From assembly GCF_018139145.2 (NCBI RefSeq), contig NC_059471.1, positions 67,962,020-68,026,019 on the forward strand: a stretch of DNA of 64,000 bases. Reading direction: 5' to 3'. Made by a program: the position numbers and the translations under genes. Every line of letters starts with the position of its first letter. The stretch's first letter is position 1. Below are positions 1-14,449 of this stretch, one piece after another. This stretch comes from Gymnogyps californianus (taxonomy: Eukaryota; Chordata; Aves; Accipitriformes; Cathartidae). Under the pieces are notes generated by a model. That model had not been told where the DNA came from, did no database searches, and worked only from the letters and a program-made list of their open reading frames with translations.

Positions 1-3000
1 CTGTAGCTTTAGGACTTAGACTGTAGCAATCCCGATGTTTGCAGTGTGAGACACAGTACAAGACACCTGAGAGCGGCGAGATGTCCCACAGGGCATCCCT
101 GCCAAAGAGCTCTGTGAGGTGCCCTGGGGAGGGTCTCTGACCCCCTGAGCTGCCTGGGTCGAGCAGGACGGGAAACCGCAGAGTATTGCCTGCCTGCTCG
201 CTGGCATGTTTGGGATACGGTGCTTGGGGGGAAATATGGGCTTCCTCAGGATTACTGCTCAATGCCATAATGGATGGCTAATTATAGGTCTTGCAGTGAA
301 AGAAGCAGCCCCACAGAGATCTTAAGCTAATAGAACTTAAGTAGAGATGTTATTTCTGGGATATTATTCCCACAGGCCAAAGTACAATTATGGTAGCGTT
401 TTATGTTTCCTCACAAAAAAAAGTTAAATGAGCAAAGTGTACGGTTTTAAATTAATCCTCTTATCAAGGAGTCACTTAGACACAGTGCTTCATCTTCTGC
501 TTCCCCCTTGTAACGCCACTCATATCTGGGAAAGTCTCCGGTTTGAATCTTTACACGGCACAGGGTAAAGGGCCTGAGCAGGTACAGCCTGGCAAACTTG
601 ATAGTGCAAGCTTGGGTACCTTCTTTGAAATCAGCAGAAAACCTGATCCTGTATACCAAACAAACAAACAAGCCTCGTGCTATCCAGTACTCCTCCAAAA
701 CAGCCAGGGGAAAATAATGTTGTTCCATCTACTTACAGGAGAACAAGTTCTTGAAACAAGTCAGAGGTCTCCTTTGTTCCTAATGGGAGCCTAGAAATAT
801 GGTTAGCTACTCCTAGCCACTTTAAGGTGAGATATTGCAATACAACTCTTAGCACACATCCAATAATGGCCAAGAAAAAGGTTTCCACAAGTTGTCCATA
901 ATTGATCTCTCCTCAAAAGATAAACTGTAGGAGGAAAAGATTGGGAAAAATGAGCTCTCAGATTTCCAAATAGGTGAGAAGCCATTTTGCCCTCTCTAAA
1001 GTATCACTTCCTTGGGCAAAGTGACAGAAAGATGGATGAAGTTTGAAAGCTTGGAGGTGGCATGGAAATGGCCTTTGTTGGGGAAGGCGCACTTTTCCGA
1101 CTTGAAAATAAAAATGGGCAGAGTATGACAGGATTAGAAGCGTTTGCAAGCTCTGCCTTGGGAATAGGCAGTGGAAGAGAGGAAGAATTAATCCATCAGA
1201 ACTGAGGACCATGCCTTTGCTTGTTTACTGATGTGTCTGCCTGGGATATTTTCAAAGTCAGGGTACTGTTTAGAGGGGCCTATGAGTTTACTCAGGATGT
1301 CATTGAAGTGCAGAAGTCCAAAGTTTGTACGTGTCTGACACATTGTGCTGTACTACTGAGAAACAGCATGCAGTTGGATGGTGAGAGGTCATTAAAACGG
1401 AGCGAAGACAATAGATAGGAGTGTATTTTCAGTCTTGAATAACTTCGATCCCAAAACACATGGAAGGATTTTACAAAAGGATATATAAATTGTACATAAC
1501 AGCAGGCTTGTTCATACCAGCATGCCACTGGCTTCATGACACAGGGTAGAAAACACAGCACTGTGCTCAGCAATACTTTCCATTTCCATTTGGAGCGTGT
1601 GAGTTTGGAGCATGTGAACAGAGGGGTAATGTTTTAGGTGTTACGGAAAATATCAGCTGGTGAAATGTAGTTACAAAAATGGGCTCTGGACTGTGCAACA
1701 TGGAGGTGCCTCAAGTATTTAATCTAGAAAGAGCAGTGGGACTTTGGTTGCATGGCCACTCTGCAGGGAGCGAGGCAGTCCTTCTTTGCGGTCCTGCGCT
1801 CCCCAAACTCTAGCTCGATAACACTCCGTTTCCCAAGCACCAAGGATCCTTCCCTAACCACAGTTGAAATAGGATGCCTGTTTACCGATCTTAAATAGCA
1901 CCGTCAGCAGCTTGATGCTTCAAAGATCTTGCTAGGTTGCTGGCTGGGTGCCAGCACCCTGAAGGAAGGGTGCCCACATCACTTGGCACGGCAGCTGGCA
2001 TTTCTCTTTGGCTCACCTCCAGTCATCGGTGCCAAACCTGCCCCTTTGGTAAAGCCCGGGATCTCTCCTAATGCTGTGCCTGCTGACCACACACCACACA
2101 TACAATAGCCTTTGCAAACACAATTAATTGTCTCTGAGATGTACAGCAGCCTGGGGAGTAGCTCCATCTTTAGCAGAGAAAAGCTGTTCCCTGAGATACA
2201 GGTATATGGGAACAAAGAAGAATGGATGTGGACACTTTAATTAACAAGCCAGGTAAACTGTTGCAGAACTATCCCCAACCCCCAGTTCTCTGAACACATT
2301 TAAAGGATGAAAGTGAGTGATTCATGAGCAAAAGAGGGATCTAGTCATAACCTAATATCCCAGTCCTAGAGTAAGCTGAGTGTTGTTCTTAAAGCCTGTT
2401 GGCTTTCCAAAGATTTCAATTTGTGTGACAGGATGCTAGATATATTGCCCAAATGGTCTGTCAAATCTATCACAGTGACAAGGAAATATTGTGCTCTCCT
2501 CCTTCCCTCTGAAATTCCTTGAATACCTGGTGCCAGCAGTTCAGCTGATAATGCAAAGAGGGATGAAAGCAGACAGCTTTGTCTAGAAGAAGTGACTTTT
2601 CAAATGGGCTGTGACAGGCTCCCTTCATCTTTCTGTAAGCATTTTGATGCAAGCAACAGACTACAAATAAACCCTTTGGTACAGCAAAGGCTACAGCAGT
2701 TTTCATATTTTCACTAATTGTGAACTACTACTTAATTGTTAATGTGCTAGTGACTATTCCATTACTCGGAATATATAGAGTGTTGCATGAGCTAGGATTT
2801 GGCTATTTTCAAGAGAATTTTACGGTTTCTGATCAGGCTGCTAAGTACGGGTTTATGTTAGGGTAGGTCTGTGGTGCTTGTAGTGGTATAGTTTTGATAG
2901 GGAAATTATGTGACTACTTCCCTTGAGCGCAGTGAACACACACCGTTTTTATCTACATGATCCTCTTTTATTAATTCTGTCAACTACCATATTGAGTGTG

Positions 3001-6000
3001 CTCTTTGTGTGTTATGGCTCAAATCTAGATGCCGCCAGGATCACTAAGAATCTCACCGCAGACTTCAGTGGGATTTCACCTGCGCAGCTGTGCCTAATGC
3101 TCCACCTCAGGGAGGGAGCAGCCTTGTTCTTCCCCAAATCGCAGGTTCTTGCTTTGAACCAGGGTTGTTCAGACAACCTGCGTCCTCTCAGGTGTCTCAG
3201 CCCCTCCTAGTCTAGGGACTGTAGCCTCTACCCACCGCAGGTCTGGAGACAGGGACCTCAGTGGCCACCCTACCCCACCAGATGGAAGCAGATGCCGTCA
3301 CTCATGGAGCGTGGGACTGTATGCAGAGACGCAGCCATGTCCCTCAGTGCCTCCCAACAAACACTGCCGGAGATGACAGGTTTTAGATCTCTAATACAAG
3401 AGAAAAATCTCTAAAGGACAGGGAAAAAAGCCTACTTTGAAAACAAGACGGGGCTGACTGAGTCTGTTTTACTTAGGGCAGGCAAGCTCCGTGCGAGGTG
3501 TGACCAGAAGCTACTGCATGCACACCACGGAGTTAGCACAGCAGAGGAAATAGATCTATGTGGCAATGCTGGCCTCAGCACAGAGGCTGATGTATGCCTT
3601 GGGCTTTGCCTCTCCTGGCTTAGCCCCAGCATATATTAAAGTAGCCTGAGGGCTGCTTTAACTTGTATCCAACTATAAGGGCTCCAGTGGACCACTGAGG
3701 TGCATGGGCAGGGTGTAAGAATGGTTACAGGTTTTCTAAGTTATTTGAAGCATCTATGGCAACTTGTCAGACTGATCCTTAGGAAGATAACTGAAGTCTA
3801 CTCAGCTGCACATGAGCTCACCCTTCTGAGACAGGTCCAAGGCTTTACAAAAATAAGCATGTTTACATAAGAGAGCAAATGTTTCCCATATTTGTTGCTT
3901 CCAAACCAATCTACAGCAGTCAGTCTGTCACGGGAATTATTCTTCTGTGTTTCAGCCCCTCCCTTTAAAGCATGCTCCAACTATGCAACACGACAAACAA
4001 ATTCTGCTAGACTACTTACCCGTGCAGGCCATGCTCCAGCCTCTGTTACTGCAGCATACTTCCAGGATAACCTCCCTTCCCTGCAAGAAGGCTTAATGGA
4101 TAACCTTCAGTAATGTGAGGCCAAGAACAGGAACAGGAGCAGCGCTGCAAAATGGGGTTGGCACGCTGTGTTTGAGCTACCTAAGAATATGCATCTGAGG
4201 TCTGCCTATGCCTCCTATAGATTAGAAAACTAGTATTAGTCCTTTCTGACACTGTAGAGCAATTTCTAACATACCTGTGGACAGACGACGTCTTTCCCTA
4301 TGAAAGGAGACTCCTGTTTTCCAGCTGCAGCAAAGTCAGTGAGTTTCATATTCATACATCTCAGATAAAGTTGCAGATACAAGCGCTGCCAACATGCAGG
4401 ACTTAAGCACAGGATGTCACCAGCAAGTATGTGAAGCATGAGAGAACAATTACATTTGCGGCCCTCAGACTGCTTTCTTAGCTGCACGGTGATGTAACTC
4501 TTAGGTCGTTCCAGGTTTTTTCATGCTGGATGTTAAGTTAGTTAACTAAGTAGACTGACAACGCTCTAGCAGCCATGTTCAGAAGAAGCCTTACAGGTTT
4601 AATGTGCTTTAACTTCATGGGTTTAGCTCATTCCCCCACTCCAGTTCCTCTCCCAGACTCCCCCCGTGTTTACAAGCCTTTAGTGTTATTTTAGCTTTTT
4701 GCTCTTGCATTCATCATAATCTGTGAAAATCAGAGTTGACATGATGACAAAAGTTGTCACATCGAATACATTGTTTACTTGGCTAGAACAGTTATTTTTA
4801 TAGTCTCTCCAGAGAAAGTTTCTTATTCAAATTTGCCAGAGATACTCAACAAGTTTAACTAGAAACTTGGCATTTCCTCTTCCAAAAATTCTTCGAATTA
4901 TATTTTTCAGCAACAGACTAATTGACAACATCTTGCTTCACAGAGGCACACATCCTTCTGCATTAGATTTTCTCAACGCATTCGCACCTGAGTTTGGGGA
5001 TCGGCAGTTCAGCACAGCATGGCACAGCCAGTAAACGGCTCACCTAGGAGGCATGCTGATCAATTCCCAAAATTCAATTTTGTGTAAACAAGGGATAAAA
5101 ATCCTGCCAACTCGTGACAAGAGTGATTCTTCATGCCCAGACTGAGATTTCTCCAGCGTTCTGCGCTGTATATTTTACATACTGAATCTCTCACCAATTT
5201 AATTTTCCCCAAGGCTTTCATATTGTTTTAAGGGAAACAACAGCTAAGATCTTTTCCAAACCAGTGGAACGAGACATCGTGTTTGACAGGAAAGGCCTAA
5301 AATTTATGTTTTGCTTGCTCCATGCTTAGACTTGAATTTACCAAAACACCTTCTCCAAGAGGGGATAGTATCTTGTTATTTATATTCACTGAACACCGCA
5401 GTCACCTGTGTGATCCAGGACCGTCTGTGTCTAAGTTATTTCCGTATTGATACCTGCAGACATTTTAACCTGTAGGATGGGTAGACTACTTTAAATTTTA
5501 TTTGTGACCAATAAGGAATACCCACCCCCCTGAAATTTTTAGCTTAGAAATAATAATTCCCACACATTTGGGCTAGGTAGGTTCACTAGCACCATAAAAT
5601 ACTTTACAATATATGCCTTTGGCCTCCAGAAACCGTGCACCAGTTTGCAAGATCTCTGCAGCAATCACTATTAGACGCCTATAGGGCTGCAAAACAATAC
5701 TTCTAGGTATAGCCAATTGGTAAAAATCAGCATAACTTGCAATCTACAGTGTAGTTAAGGTAGAAGGAAGTGAAGAGACATGGTAATCCAGCAACAGCAG
5801 CCGTGATTTCAGGGTGGTCAAGAGATCTTGCCACAAAAAAGGAGCTGAGTTCTGCATCCTAGAAACATGTTTATTTAGATTAAGAAAAATTTAGGGCAAG
5901 ATCACCACTAACATCTGACCCAACTCTACGGTAGGCAAAAGAAATGGCTAGAGAAGGTTAGTGGCTGGCTGTCCCACCAGCCACCAGGGAGCAAACAAAG

Positions 6001-7863
6001 CTGTTTATAAAAGAGAAGGAAAAAAACCCCAAACTTCGTCATTCTACAGTGTCTCGTCTATTCTGTTGCCAATTTGTATAACATTTTAGGCTTTAAGGAA
6101 TAAACAATGTGTTTCTGCTTCTGGCTCTTCAAACAGCTATTTGATTTACCTTTCTCAGCTCTAAGACGGTGGGTTTACTGCGTGTCCTGCCTTGCCTCCT
6201 GCCTCCTCCCAGTGCCTGGACACTGAGCTGTGTGCAGGCAGCAGCATCAGCTCCTCCTGAGCCTGCACAGTGCCTGGCACTGGAGCACCCAGCGTTAGTG
6301 TCGTGCCCTATTTGGGCTGTTTATCTTGCTAAGCCACCCATGCCCTATCTGTGCCACCCTTCTCCCCTGCCCACTGCTATAAATGTCTGTCCCTTCGTAG
6401 ATCACACACCAGATGTGGAGGCATTACTTTGCTGGACATAAGGTTTTTTTCCAACTTGCCCTGCAGAAGCAACACACACGTGTTTTTAACATAAAATGTA
6501 ACTAATTAAAATATATCAAGCTGATTTGGGATGTAGATCACACAATCTGTCCTGTTCAGGAGGGGAGGTTACCCCATTAACTAACTCTAAGCAGCACCTC
6601 AAGGTCGTCCAGAAAGTACCGAAGGAGGTATTACCAGTATAAGCTAGTTTTGTGTGAGCTGATCCAGCCAAAGAGCAGGCTTCCTCCATTTCAGATGAAC
6701 CCAGCAGACTAGAGCTGGCTTTGATGTACATACTAGCTTTCTATTTAGGGTACACTCAAAACGATGTGGCCCCATCCCAACAGCTAGGATTGAGAACAGC
6801 TGACAGATCAGACACACAGTCTTCCCCCTGCCGTATTTCTCCAAAAGCGTTCAGATAGCACTGGCTTGCTCACGTGATAGTGTACGGAGAGCTTTGACAT
6901 ATTTGTTAGACTCCTTTCGAAGCAGATACTTGACTCCAGCAATTGCTTTCTCTGGGTGCAAACTCAAGCAAGCAATAATACACCTGAGGGGCACTCCAGT
7001 CTATTTTTAAGGCACTGTCTTTTGAGGAGACTAAAAAAAAGTTAAAAAGCTAAAACCATGTATTTTCATCATCCAGTTCTTTTCTCCTTGGGGCTTGATA
7101 TTACTGCAGCCTCCAAGATGGGGTCCTTTAAAACTTCACAACCTGTAGCAATGCGGAAATTTCGCTTTCTGAATGCCCTGACTTTCTGTTTAGTAGGGGT
7201 CACCTAGTGTTAACCATGGGAAAATGTTAGGGTTTGTATGAAATTGAAGCTTCCCATGTTTCTAACTTCTTGATCTCCAAAGTACAGAGGAGCCGACTCT
7301 GCAGAAGCAGTCACTGCTTTATATAAAACAAAGCTTCTGAGAAGTTCACTGTCTCCACGCGAAAGCCATCTTTCAGTCTTCCACGCAGAAAAAAATACAG
7401 GCAACACTAAGCCATTGCAGGTGTACTCCAAAGAGACAAGACAAGCTTCACTGTAGCATCTCCCAGGCTCTACACATTACATATCACTCCGCTTTGCTTT
7501 TATGCTTCGGGATGGCAATTAAATACAACTAGTGACTCCCGTTTTTCTGCAGGCCACTTAAGGAGTTAACAACCTGATTTCAACATGGTTGATCAAAAAG
7601 CAATTGAATATCTGCAATGTATATTTGCTGAGGTCTATATTTTGTGTTGTTTTATTAAAATAGACGTTATCTATTAAGGCATCCTCCAGTAGTCTGAGCT
7701 CAGGGTTGGCCATCAAGTGACATACATACAAGATACTCAGAGGTTAATGGACAAAGGGGAGCAATTTCTTTGCTCTGTTTAAAGCAGAACTGTTCTTGCC
7801 AGCCCTCACAACTGGATTCTCTCCTGACCACGCAAGTGTGTTTGCCCGTAATACATTCAGTTC
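1..7863. other. No gene recognised (upstream of EDAR coding exons)
   Basis: Only short ORFs on both strands, with no domain, splice-supported exon or repeat that I can name. In mammals SH3RF3 lies beyond EDAR on this side, but no SH3RF3 exon is visible. Confidence 0.6.
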
Positions 7864-8508
7864 TCAAAAAGAGACGTTAGAATTTGAGGATGAAAGCAGA
7901 TTTTTGTAGCGGAAATATTGCAAAGATGTTCTGCCAGAAAAATCTTTTTCAGCAACTTGAGCATCCAACTCAAAATAGCAGCTCATGATGCTGGAGTCAT
8001 TGCTTTCATCCAGCATCACAGCGAAAAGATTTGAGCTGGCATGGCTCAGCAGTCTGCAGGAGATAGGATGACAGCTTTCTGAGGGTGCAGATTGCTTTTG
8101 TTCTCCAGATGAAAACACTCTTACCATGGCAGTCTCAACATCCCCTTCACCAACCTGGCAAAGCAAAGAGCATGGAGAATGGGAACACGTTGCTATGGCA
8201 TCACTGGCAAAACAACAAATTTGGTAGAGTTTACTCCAGCAGAATGAAAAACCCAGGGGGCAGTTGTTAGGCACAAAAGGAATGTATTTGCTGGCACATA
8301 AATAGCAACACTGCAAAACTGATACATGTCTTACAAATGCAAGATATTTTTTCACTTCTTGGTAGAAATGCCAACATAGATTATGGGAAAGGAGGGAGAA
8401 GAGCAAGTCAAAAAACTTACCAGCTTCAAACATGTAGTAGCTTAATAGATGAGATTTTATGGTCTCTAGTAGATCCCTAGCTGACTGTGGGACCTTTATT
8501 CTCTCCAC
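7864..8508 (-). other. Unassigned 214-codon ORF; weak hint of a hAT transposase relic
   Basis: The longest non-CR1 open frame in the window. It starts MERIKVPQSARDLLETIKSH and ends SSSNSNVSF. The stretch SSNLFAVMLDESNDSS resembles the FxLMLDESTD block around the first catalytic Asp of hAT (Charlie/ZBED-like) transposases, but the following text does not continue the match convincingly. There are no zinc finger, promoter or splice signals. It may be a decayed transposon fragment or a chance ORF. Confidence 0.2.
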
Positions 8509-8559
8509 AACCTCATCCGGGGATGTGTGAAAAAGAGCTTATAAAATCTTCAATGAAAC

Positions 8560-9085
8560 GCTCCATCCAGGATGGCTGAGGCCCTCATAAAAATATTCTG
8601 TTCAGTTTTAGACATTCACCTCAAGAAAGATGGGGGCAAGCTAGAGAAAATCCAGGTAGAAGCACAAACAGCCAGTGCTTTAGATATCACGGCTTAATGG
8701 TGCAAGACTGGATGAGTGAGGACTGTTTTGCATAAAAGATGACCAAGTTGAGACATGAGGTCAGACTCAAATACCTGGGAGACTACTGCAGAGCAGAAGG
8801 AAATAATCTGTTCTTCACATCCATGATGGGCAAGACAAACAGCAGCAGCTTCAAGTGAATGAAGAGAGATGTAGATTAGACATTAAGAGAAGCTGCCTAA
8901 CACCAGGAAAGGCAAAGCACTGGAATAAATAGATGAGGGAAAATTGTGTAATCTCTGTCACTGGGGGTTGCCGAGATCCAGTTAGATAAACATTTGTTGG
9001 GGTGGCGGAGAATGATTTTGTCTTAGTGTGAAACAGAAGGGTAGATTAGATAACTTCTTGAGGTCCCATCCGGTCCTTTTTTTTT
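8560..9085 (+). mobile_element. Old, degenerate CR1-type LINE 3' fragment
   Basis: The plus strand reads through decayed CR1 landmarks in order: a tgttcagttttagacattcac segment, then agaacaaacagcagc-like text near 8835, agatgtagattagacattaa (8868), an aggcaaagcactgga stretch, and finally tagataacttcttgaggtcc near the 3' end. Divergence is much higher than for the 53.5-kb copy. The family cannot be named precisely by eye. Confidence 0.6.
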
Positions 9086-11288
9086 TGATGATTGAATTAT
9101 TTGATAACTGATAAGGATATAATAAGCACAGATCTCAGAATCACCATTTTTTTCTGACAGGATGCATTTTACTGTACTAATAGATTGAAATGGCAAAGGT
9201 CTATATAATTCTCTGTAAAATCTAATGGCTTTATAGTCTGGTGGTTTTGGTACTAGGTGTGTCTTGGAGGTACATAGACTTTTAAAGAAAGTACTGTTGA
9301 GAAGATGCAAGAATCTTGTTTTAATTAGGCTAAATTAATGTAGCTCTGAGATTTGTTTCAGTATAAGCTTTATTCTATTAATGTTACCTCATCATCAAAT
9401 CGCTCCTTCAAAAATAGGGAGATGAAGTATAGGAAAAACATCCATGCTGGCCTTGCAAAAGGAATTTTTATGTTAAAATACTTGATCACAAATGTTGCGC
9501 ATGTAGACAAACTAGAAAGCTGTCAGATGTGATAGAAATGAAATATAGGGAGAATTAATTTTTTTCCATGTTTAGTCATAAACTGCATGAAGGCCAGAAG
9601 ATGGAGACGCAATATGCAAGCCAGTAAGCATCTACGATCCAAGTTTTCCAATAAAGGTCCATGTGAACTGAAGAAGTGTTTGCAGTATCATCTGAATTGC
9701 AGGCAAGTTTAATCCAAGGAGAGCCTTCAGCCTCTCATTGCTGCAGTTATGGTGAGTTCTTAAGTGCTAAGAAAGTTAAAAAAATACTTAAATTTACATC
9801 TGTAAGCTATTCTTCTTTCTTATAATCCTGATAAACATGAATTATCCATTAATTACCAAAAATTATTTTTAATCCTCTGAGAATTATCTTAGTTAGTTTT
9901 AGCCAGCTCTGCTTTCTGCCTTGCACTTCTCTTCTGCCCACAAGCTGAGTGGAGTGACATACCTCCAAGCAGACATGCAGTGTTTCTCCTCTGTCAGGGA
10001 CCTACTGCACTGCTTCCCAACAGTCCACCTCCCCTATCCAGAGCCCGACGTATCCAACTTCACCCCTCATCCTCTCATGGTCATACTATAGTTTATCAAT
10101 CAGCTGCACGGGACCTAGTAAGGCCATTTCTTTGAGTGCTTCCTCAGCCTCCTCCTCCTGCTTCAGAAGGCTCTTCCTCATAAAGTCCAGATGTGCTCCA
10201 CCAACATGTGGTGAGGTAAATCTGCGTTCTTGGCCACAAGGCTCTCGGACAAAGCCTTCCATGGCATGTCCAGCCCTGAAAAAAAACCAAAATAAAGAAA
10301 AACAAAACAAAACAAAACCCACAAAGCACAGTGAGAACCTCCTCCTCCACAAGCTCCAAAATCCAGGGACTGATGAGTCAGCATGAACTTCCAGCAAATT
10401 CTGCCTCTTCCTAGCCTAGAGGGATCCTAAATAGCTCTAACACTTCTGCCCAGCTCTGCTCTGAAACCTGTTCGAATGTACCCAAACAGGGACAACAGCA
10501 GTGACTTGGACTAGCTCAAGTCATCAGACATGGGTACAGTCCTGGCGCAGGTATCGAATATGTACTTTACATTTCTCTACAGCCTGAAACAAGACACAGA
10601 GAAGCACCCATCTCCTCTCAGAGGGTACAGCCGTCCAACTGCAAAAACACTATGAGGGCCCCAGTGAAAGCAAATTAAGGCCTCAGTGAGAGAGAATTTA
10701 CTCTAGCACGGCAAATGGGTTGCAGACAGCACTCTCTGCAAGCATGCGTCCTGGGCAGCCCCGCTTCGTCTGCCAGCACAGGCTCCTCTCAGCTAAGCAG
10801 TTCCTCCACGTGCACTGCTCAGGGCGAGGGCTTCGCTCGGAAAGGCACAACCTGCCCAAGTGCCTTCTCCGCTGTGGTGCGATTCCTGTGTTTCACCTAC
10901 AGTAGCTGCTCTGTGTGTATGTATCCCTCAGCTATCCAGCTCCTGGGCTCAGGCCAGAATACCTATATGTCTCCCTTCAGGGTGGTGTGTAACCAAGGTT
11001 TTGTCCTACTAATTCTTTGCTCTAATTCTTGTCACCATCCCAAGGCGCTTAGCACGGCACTGCTGAGCTTTGCCGGGGGGAGTGCGAGCAGCTCTCTCTG
11101 TGCTGCCACAGGGCAGACATCCCTGCTCTCTGTCAAGCAGTCTTCTCCCATGCCTTCAAGTAGGAGCTTGAGCCTCATCACAAGGATGGTTTAAGGCTCA
11201 TCCTCTTCCCCATCCCACCACTCAGCACAGGATGGCTCCAGGTCTGCTTCCTGAAGCCTCAGCAACCCGTGCTGTTCCCTCGTGTTGC

Positions 11289-11356
11289 GACTGCTTCCAG
11301 CCCTGGAGGCCCCATGCATTGTGATTGCCTCCAACCCTGGAGGCCCCGTGCCGTTT
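11289..11356 (+). repeat. Two-copy tandem repeat, unit about 34 bp
   Basis: The copies start at 11289 (gactgcttccagccctggag) and 11323 (gattgcctccaaccctggag). They share most positions, including ccctggaggcccc. It lies in a C-rich stretch with no gene. Confidence 0.7.
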
Positions 11357-12056
11357 TCTGGAGTCATGTAACCCAGACCCCACCAGGCAACTGTCCCTAC
11401 CGCTTGCCGTGGAGTGACCAGCAGGTGGGACCCCACCAAAGGGCAACCACAGCCTGTGCTCGGCTCTGCTGCCTTCCAGTTATGTCATGTTCCCCACTCC
11501 TGTCCTCACCCTCAGTGCCCTTTCTCCAGCCCAGCACTCCCAATCCAGACGCCAGCCCTCCATGCCTCCTCCAGCTCCATGCCTAGACTTCTGCCCTGGT
11601 TCCTGCTTCCACCCAGCTTCATCCCGCCTCCCTGGCTGCCCTCCGGTCTTCATTTCTCTTCTAACCAGAGAACAGGGAGCCCTGTCCCACTCAAACCCTG
11701 GTATATAGGTGTGGTAGCACCTTGTGGGGTTTAACACTTAGGTGGTGCTCAGAATAATTAAGGGGCCAAATGGATTCCTCCCACAGCTTGGCGGCCCCGG
11801 GAGAGCAGGGATGTGCATACATTACCCCTGCAATCCTGCACACGGTGTTCTGACGCCGCACGGCTCCTGTTTTCATGTCATTCCAAGCAGCCTTTGACGG
11901 ATACAGGTCTGCAGTGTGCAGACAAGACCTTTGCCATGTCGAAATGCCTCCAAGCAGCAACCACCCATGTTGGCAGGCTATTAAGTTTCTATAGAATTTT
12001 GACAAGCCTCCAGATGAACATCAAACCATCCTAAATCTCCCGAGGGGCTAAGAATT

Positions 12057-12088
12057 AAAAAAAAAAAAAAAAAAAGAAAAAGAAAAAA
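12057..12088 (+). repeat. A-rich run
   Basis: Nearly pure A with a few G interruptions. No transposon body could be recognised upstream of it. Confidence 0.8.
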
Positions 12089-14449
12089 ACCCAAAAAACT
12101 GACTTCACATGTCATTATTCCCTGCAGCTTTGTAGCTAATTTAGAATCTGTTGATCCTCGTGCCAATAAATAGTTTATCTTTAAACTACCTCTGTACTCA
12201 GACTTGGTTTCATTCTCAGGTTAGTGTTGGTTGTTTAGCTAGCAAGTCAGTAATCTAACAGCATATACAGGAGAGATATTCGCCGTATATATCTGCCTGT
12301 GCATATCTGTTCCATTAAGCAGAACCTCGCATGGTAGCTAAATATTTCTCTGGGAAAACTTGCTTTCTCAGAAGGAGAAGGTGAGTGCAGTATGAATATA
12401 CATGCTAATGCACTGCCCCCCAGTGGAGTCGGGATCTGGTTTAGGAGATTGAGCTTTGCAAACCTTCACTTGTAGGGTGCATAAAGCAAACACTCACAGG
12501 ACATATATTAAATCAAAACATTAAATTAACCATTGGTGGGGCAGTGTTAAATCTATTCAAAGGTGTTTTATGGAGATAATAGTTCGCATCCGATTGTAAT
12601 TTTGCAGTACAAACTAATGCTGTCCCAGAATACCTCCTTTCTCAGCAAGTACTGCAGTCAGAGGGAGCAGAAGGTCTTCGGCTGCTTCTGGATGACACTT
12701 CACATTTCAGAGCTGCTAAGGGGAGCTACAGGAAGTTCTCATTTTTAAAGAATAGCCAAATCCAAAATGTCTCAAGGCTGATGAGATGTTACACATAACT
12801 ATTAAAGCAGCTGGAAGGAGCTGTGTTTATTCACTGCAACATCCCTCATCATCCAGTAAGAAAATGTGTCACCTTCTGGTTTGTACCAGAAAAGATTATG
12901 TTTATTTGAGCATATTACATGTTTCTGGAGATAACTTTAAGCCACTTTTTTTTTACTGTTGCATTTCCTTCTTTCACTGGCTCCTTGACTTCCAGACTTG
13001 TTAGGACTGTCATTGCTTCCCAGAGGCCCCTTTCCTATCCTCATTTAATTTTTCCTACGGCAACACAGCATATTGTAAAAATTGCTGTTTGGTTCACTGT
13101 TACAGTTACTATTTTGACATGTCCAAAGACTCTTTTATTAAACAGCAACTGTAGGTGAATATAAATTTTAAAAATGCACACAACGAAATGTCTAGATGGT
13201 AGAAATAAAGACCATAAGCCCATGATGTTCACCATTGCTTCAATTCTCTTCTGGTGTTGTCCCCGTCATTTTTCCCGCAGTGCTCTGCCATGTTTCTGTC
13301 ACATCACCTCTGTGTCAGGACAGGGTAATGCTTCTGGAATCACATCTCCACGTTTTCTTGGCTTGTGTCACTGGCACAAGGAAGAGGCAATAAATGTGCA
13401 TAGGGATAATAAAAATATCTTTTTCTGCTCACAGCATAGTCAGGTTGTAGCACCATAAAAGGCATCTGAATCAGCTAAATGACCAGTTAATGGAGGGCGG
13501 GGAAGAAGAAATATAAAGCCAATGTGAAATACAGTATATTTGAAGAGAACATGTAAGCTAGGCTTAGCGGTACTCAAGGCAGAAGCAGGCAGCAGCCCTC
13601 CCCAGGTGACCGAGGGAGGCAGTCATGAACACCCTTGTAGTGCACTCAGGAAAAGCAGTGTCTCACACAGCACAAGCAGAAGGAGTATAGCTTCCTTTCT
13701 GTATATATATTTTCCGAACACCCTACAGTCTTGCCTTCCAGGGCATTAGTTTGCCAGCCTGAACTCCCCCCTTTGTCTGTGCCTTCTGGGGTGCTTGCTG
13801 TCAGGTCAGCAGGTGGCAAAGCCTGACCCTCAGACATTGTGGGGTGGTCAGCAGCATCTGCAATGGTTTCCAGTTACCCCAGTTCCCAGGCTGCAGGCAT
13901 CCAGGCTGAGACACCAGCAGGACCCACTGGAGGCAGTCCCATGCCTGCCCTGGGGCGGCCATCCTGGCAGGAGACTCGCTCAGCTACCTGCAGCAAACAG
14001 GCCCCTGGACCTCACTGGCCCCTTCTCTCAAGATGGGTGCTGACAACCTGCTCCCTCTCCCACTCAGCCTCCGCAAGCTCCTCTCCCTCATCGGACACCT
14101 CTTGTAGCTGGAGAGGATTTGGGCCAGTTGGACCCACAGTCGTTCGTCCTTCTCGTGCCCTGCCTTGCTGCTTGCCTCACATGGTTTCAGCAGTCCACTG
14201 TGGGGCTTGTGGGGGAGGAGTTGGTTTTTGTAACACTTTTGGCTGGTGGTACCCTAATCCTGAAAATATTCTCCCCTCCTCATCTACACTTGGGGTTAAT
14301 AGCCCCAGTTGTTTTGTTAGTGGTTTTTGCACAAGAAATGCACCTGTGTCTTCTGTAAAATCATAGAATAGAGACATTGCACAAATGAGATGTGCAATAC
14401 AATACGACCCTGGTAGGTAATACCATGCTCCTAAGTTATCCTTGACAGG

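Larger units (their letters stand above)
9086..14449. other. No gene recognised; C/T-rich patches
   Basis: Contains GC-richer, pyrimidine-rich stretches at about 10700-11750 that leave overlapping ORFs on both strands (up to 159 codons). None resembles a known protein. Apart from the tandem repeat at 11289 and the A-run at 12057, nothing was identified. Confidence 0.55.

Noticed and set aside
10715..11194. 159-codon plus-strand ORF
   Set aside because: Low-complexity Ser/Cys-rich translation with no recognisable family; overlapping open frames nearby suggest composition, not coding.
12057..12088. A-run considered as the poly(A) tail of a processed pseudogene
   Set aside because: No gene-like body or target duplication could be identified next to it.
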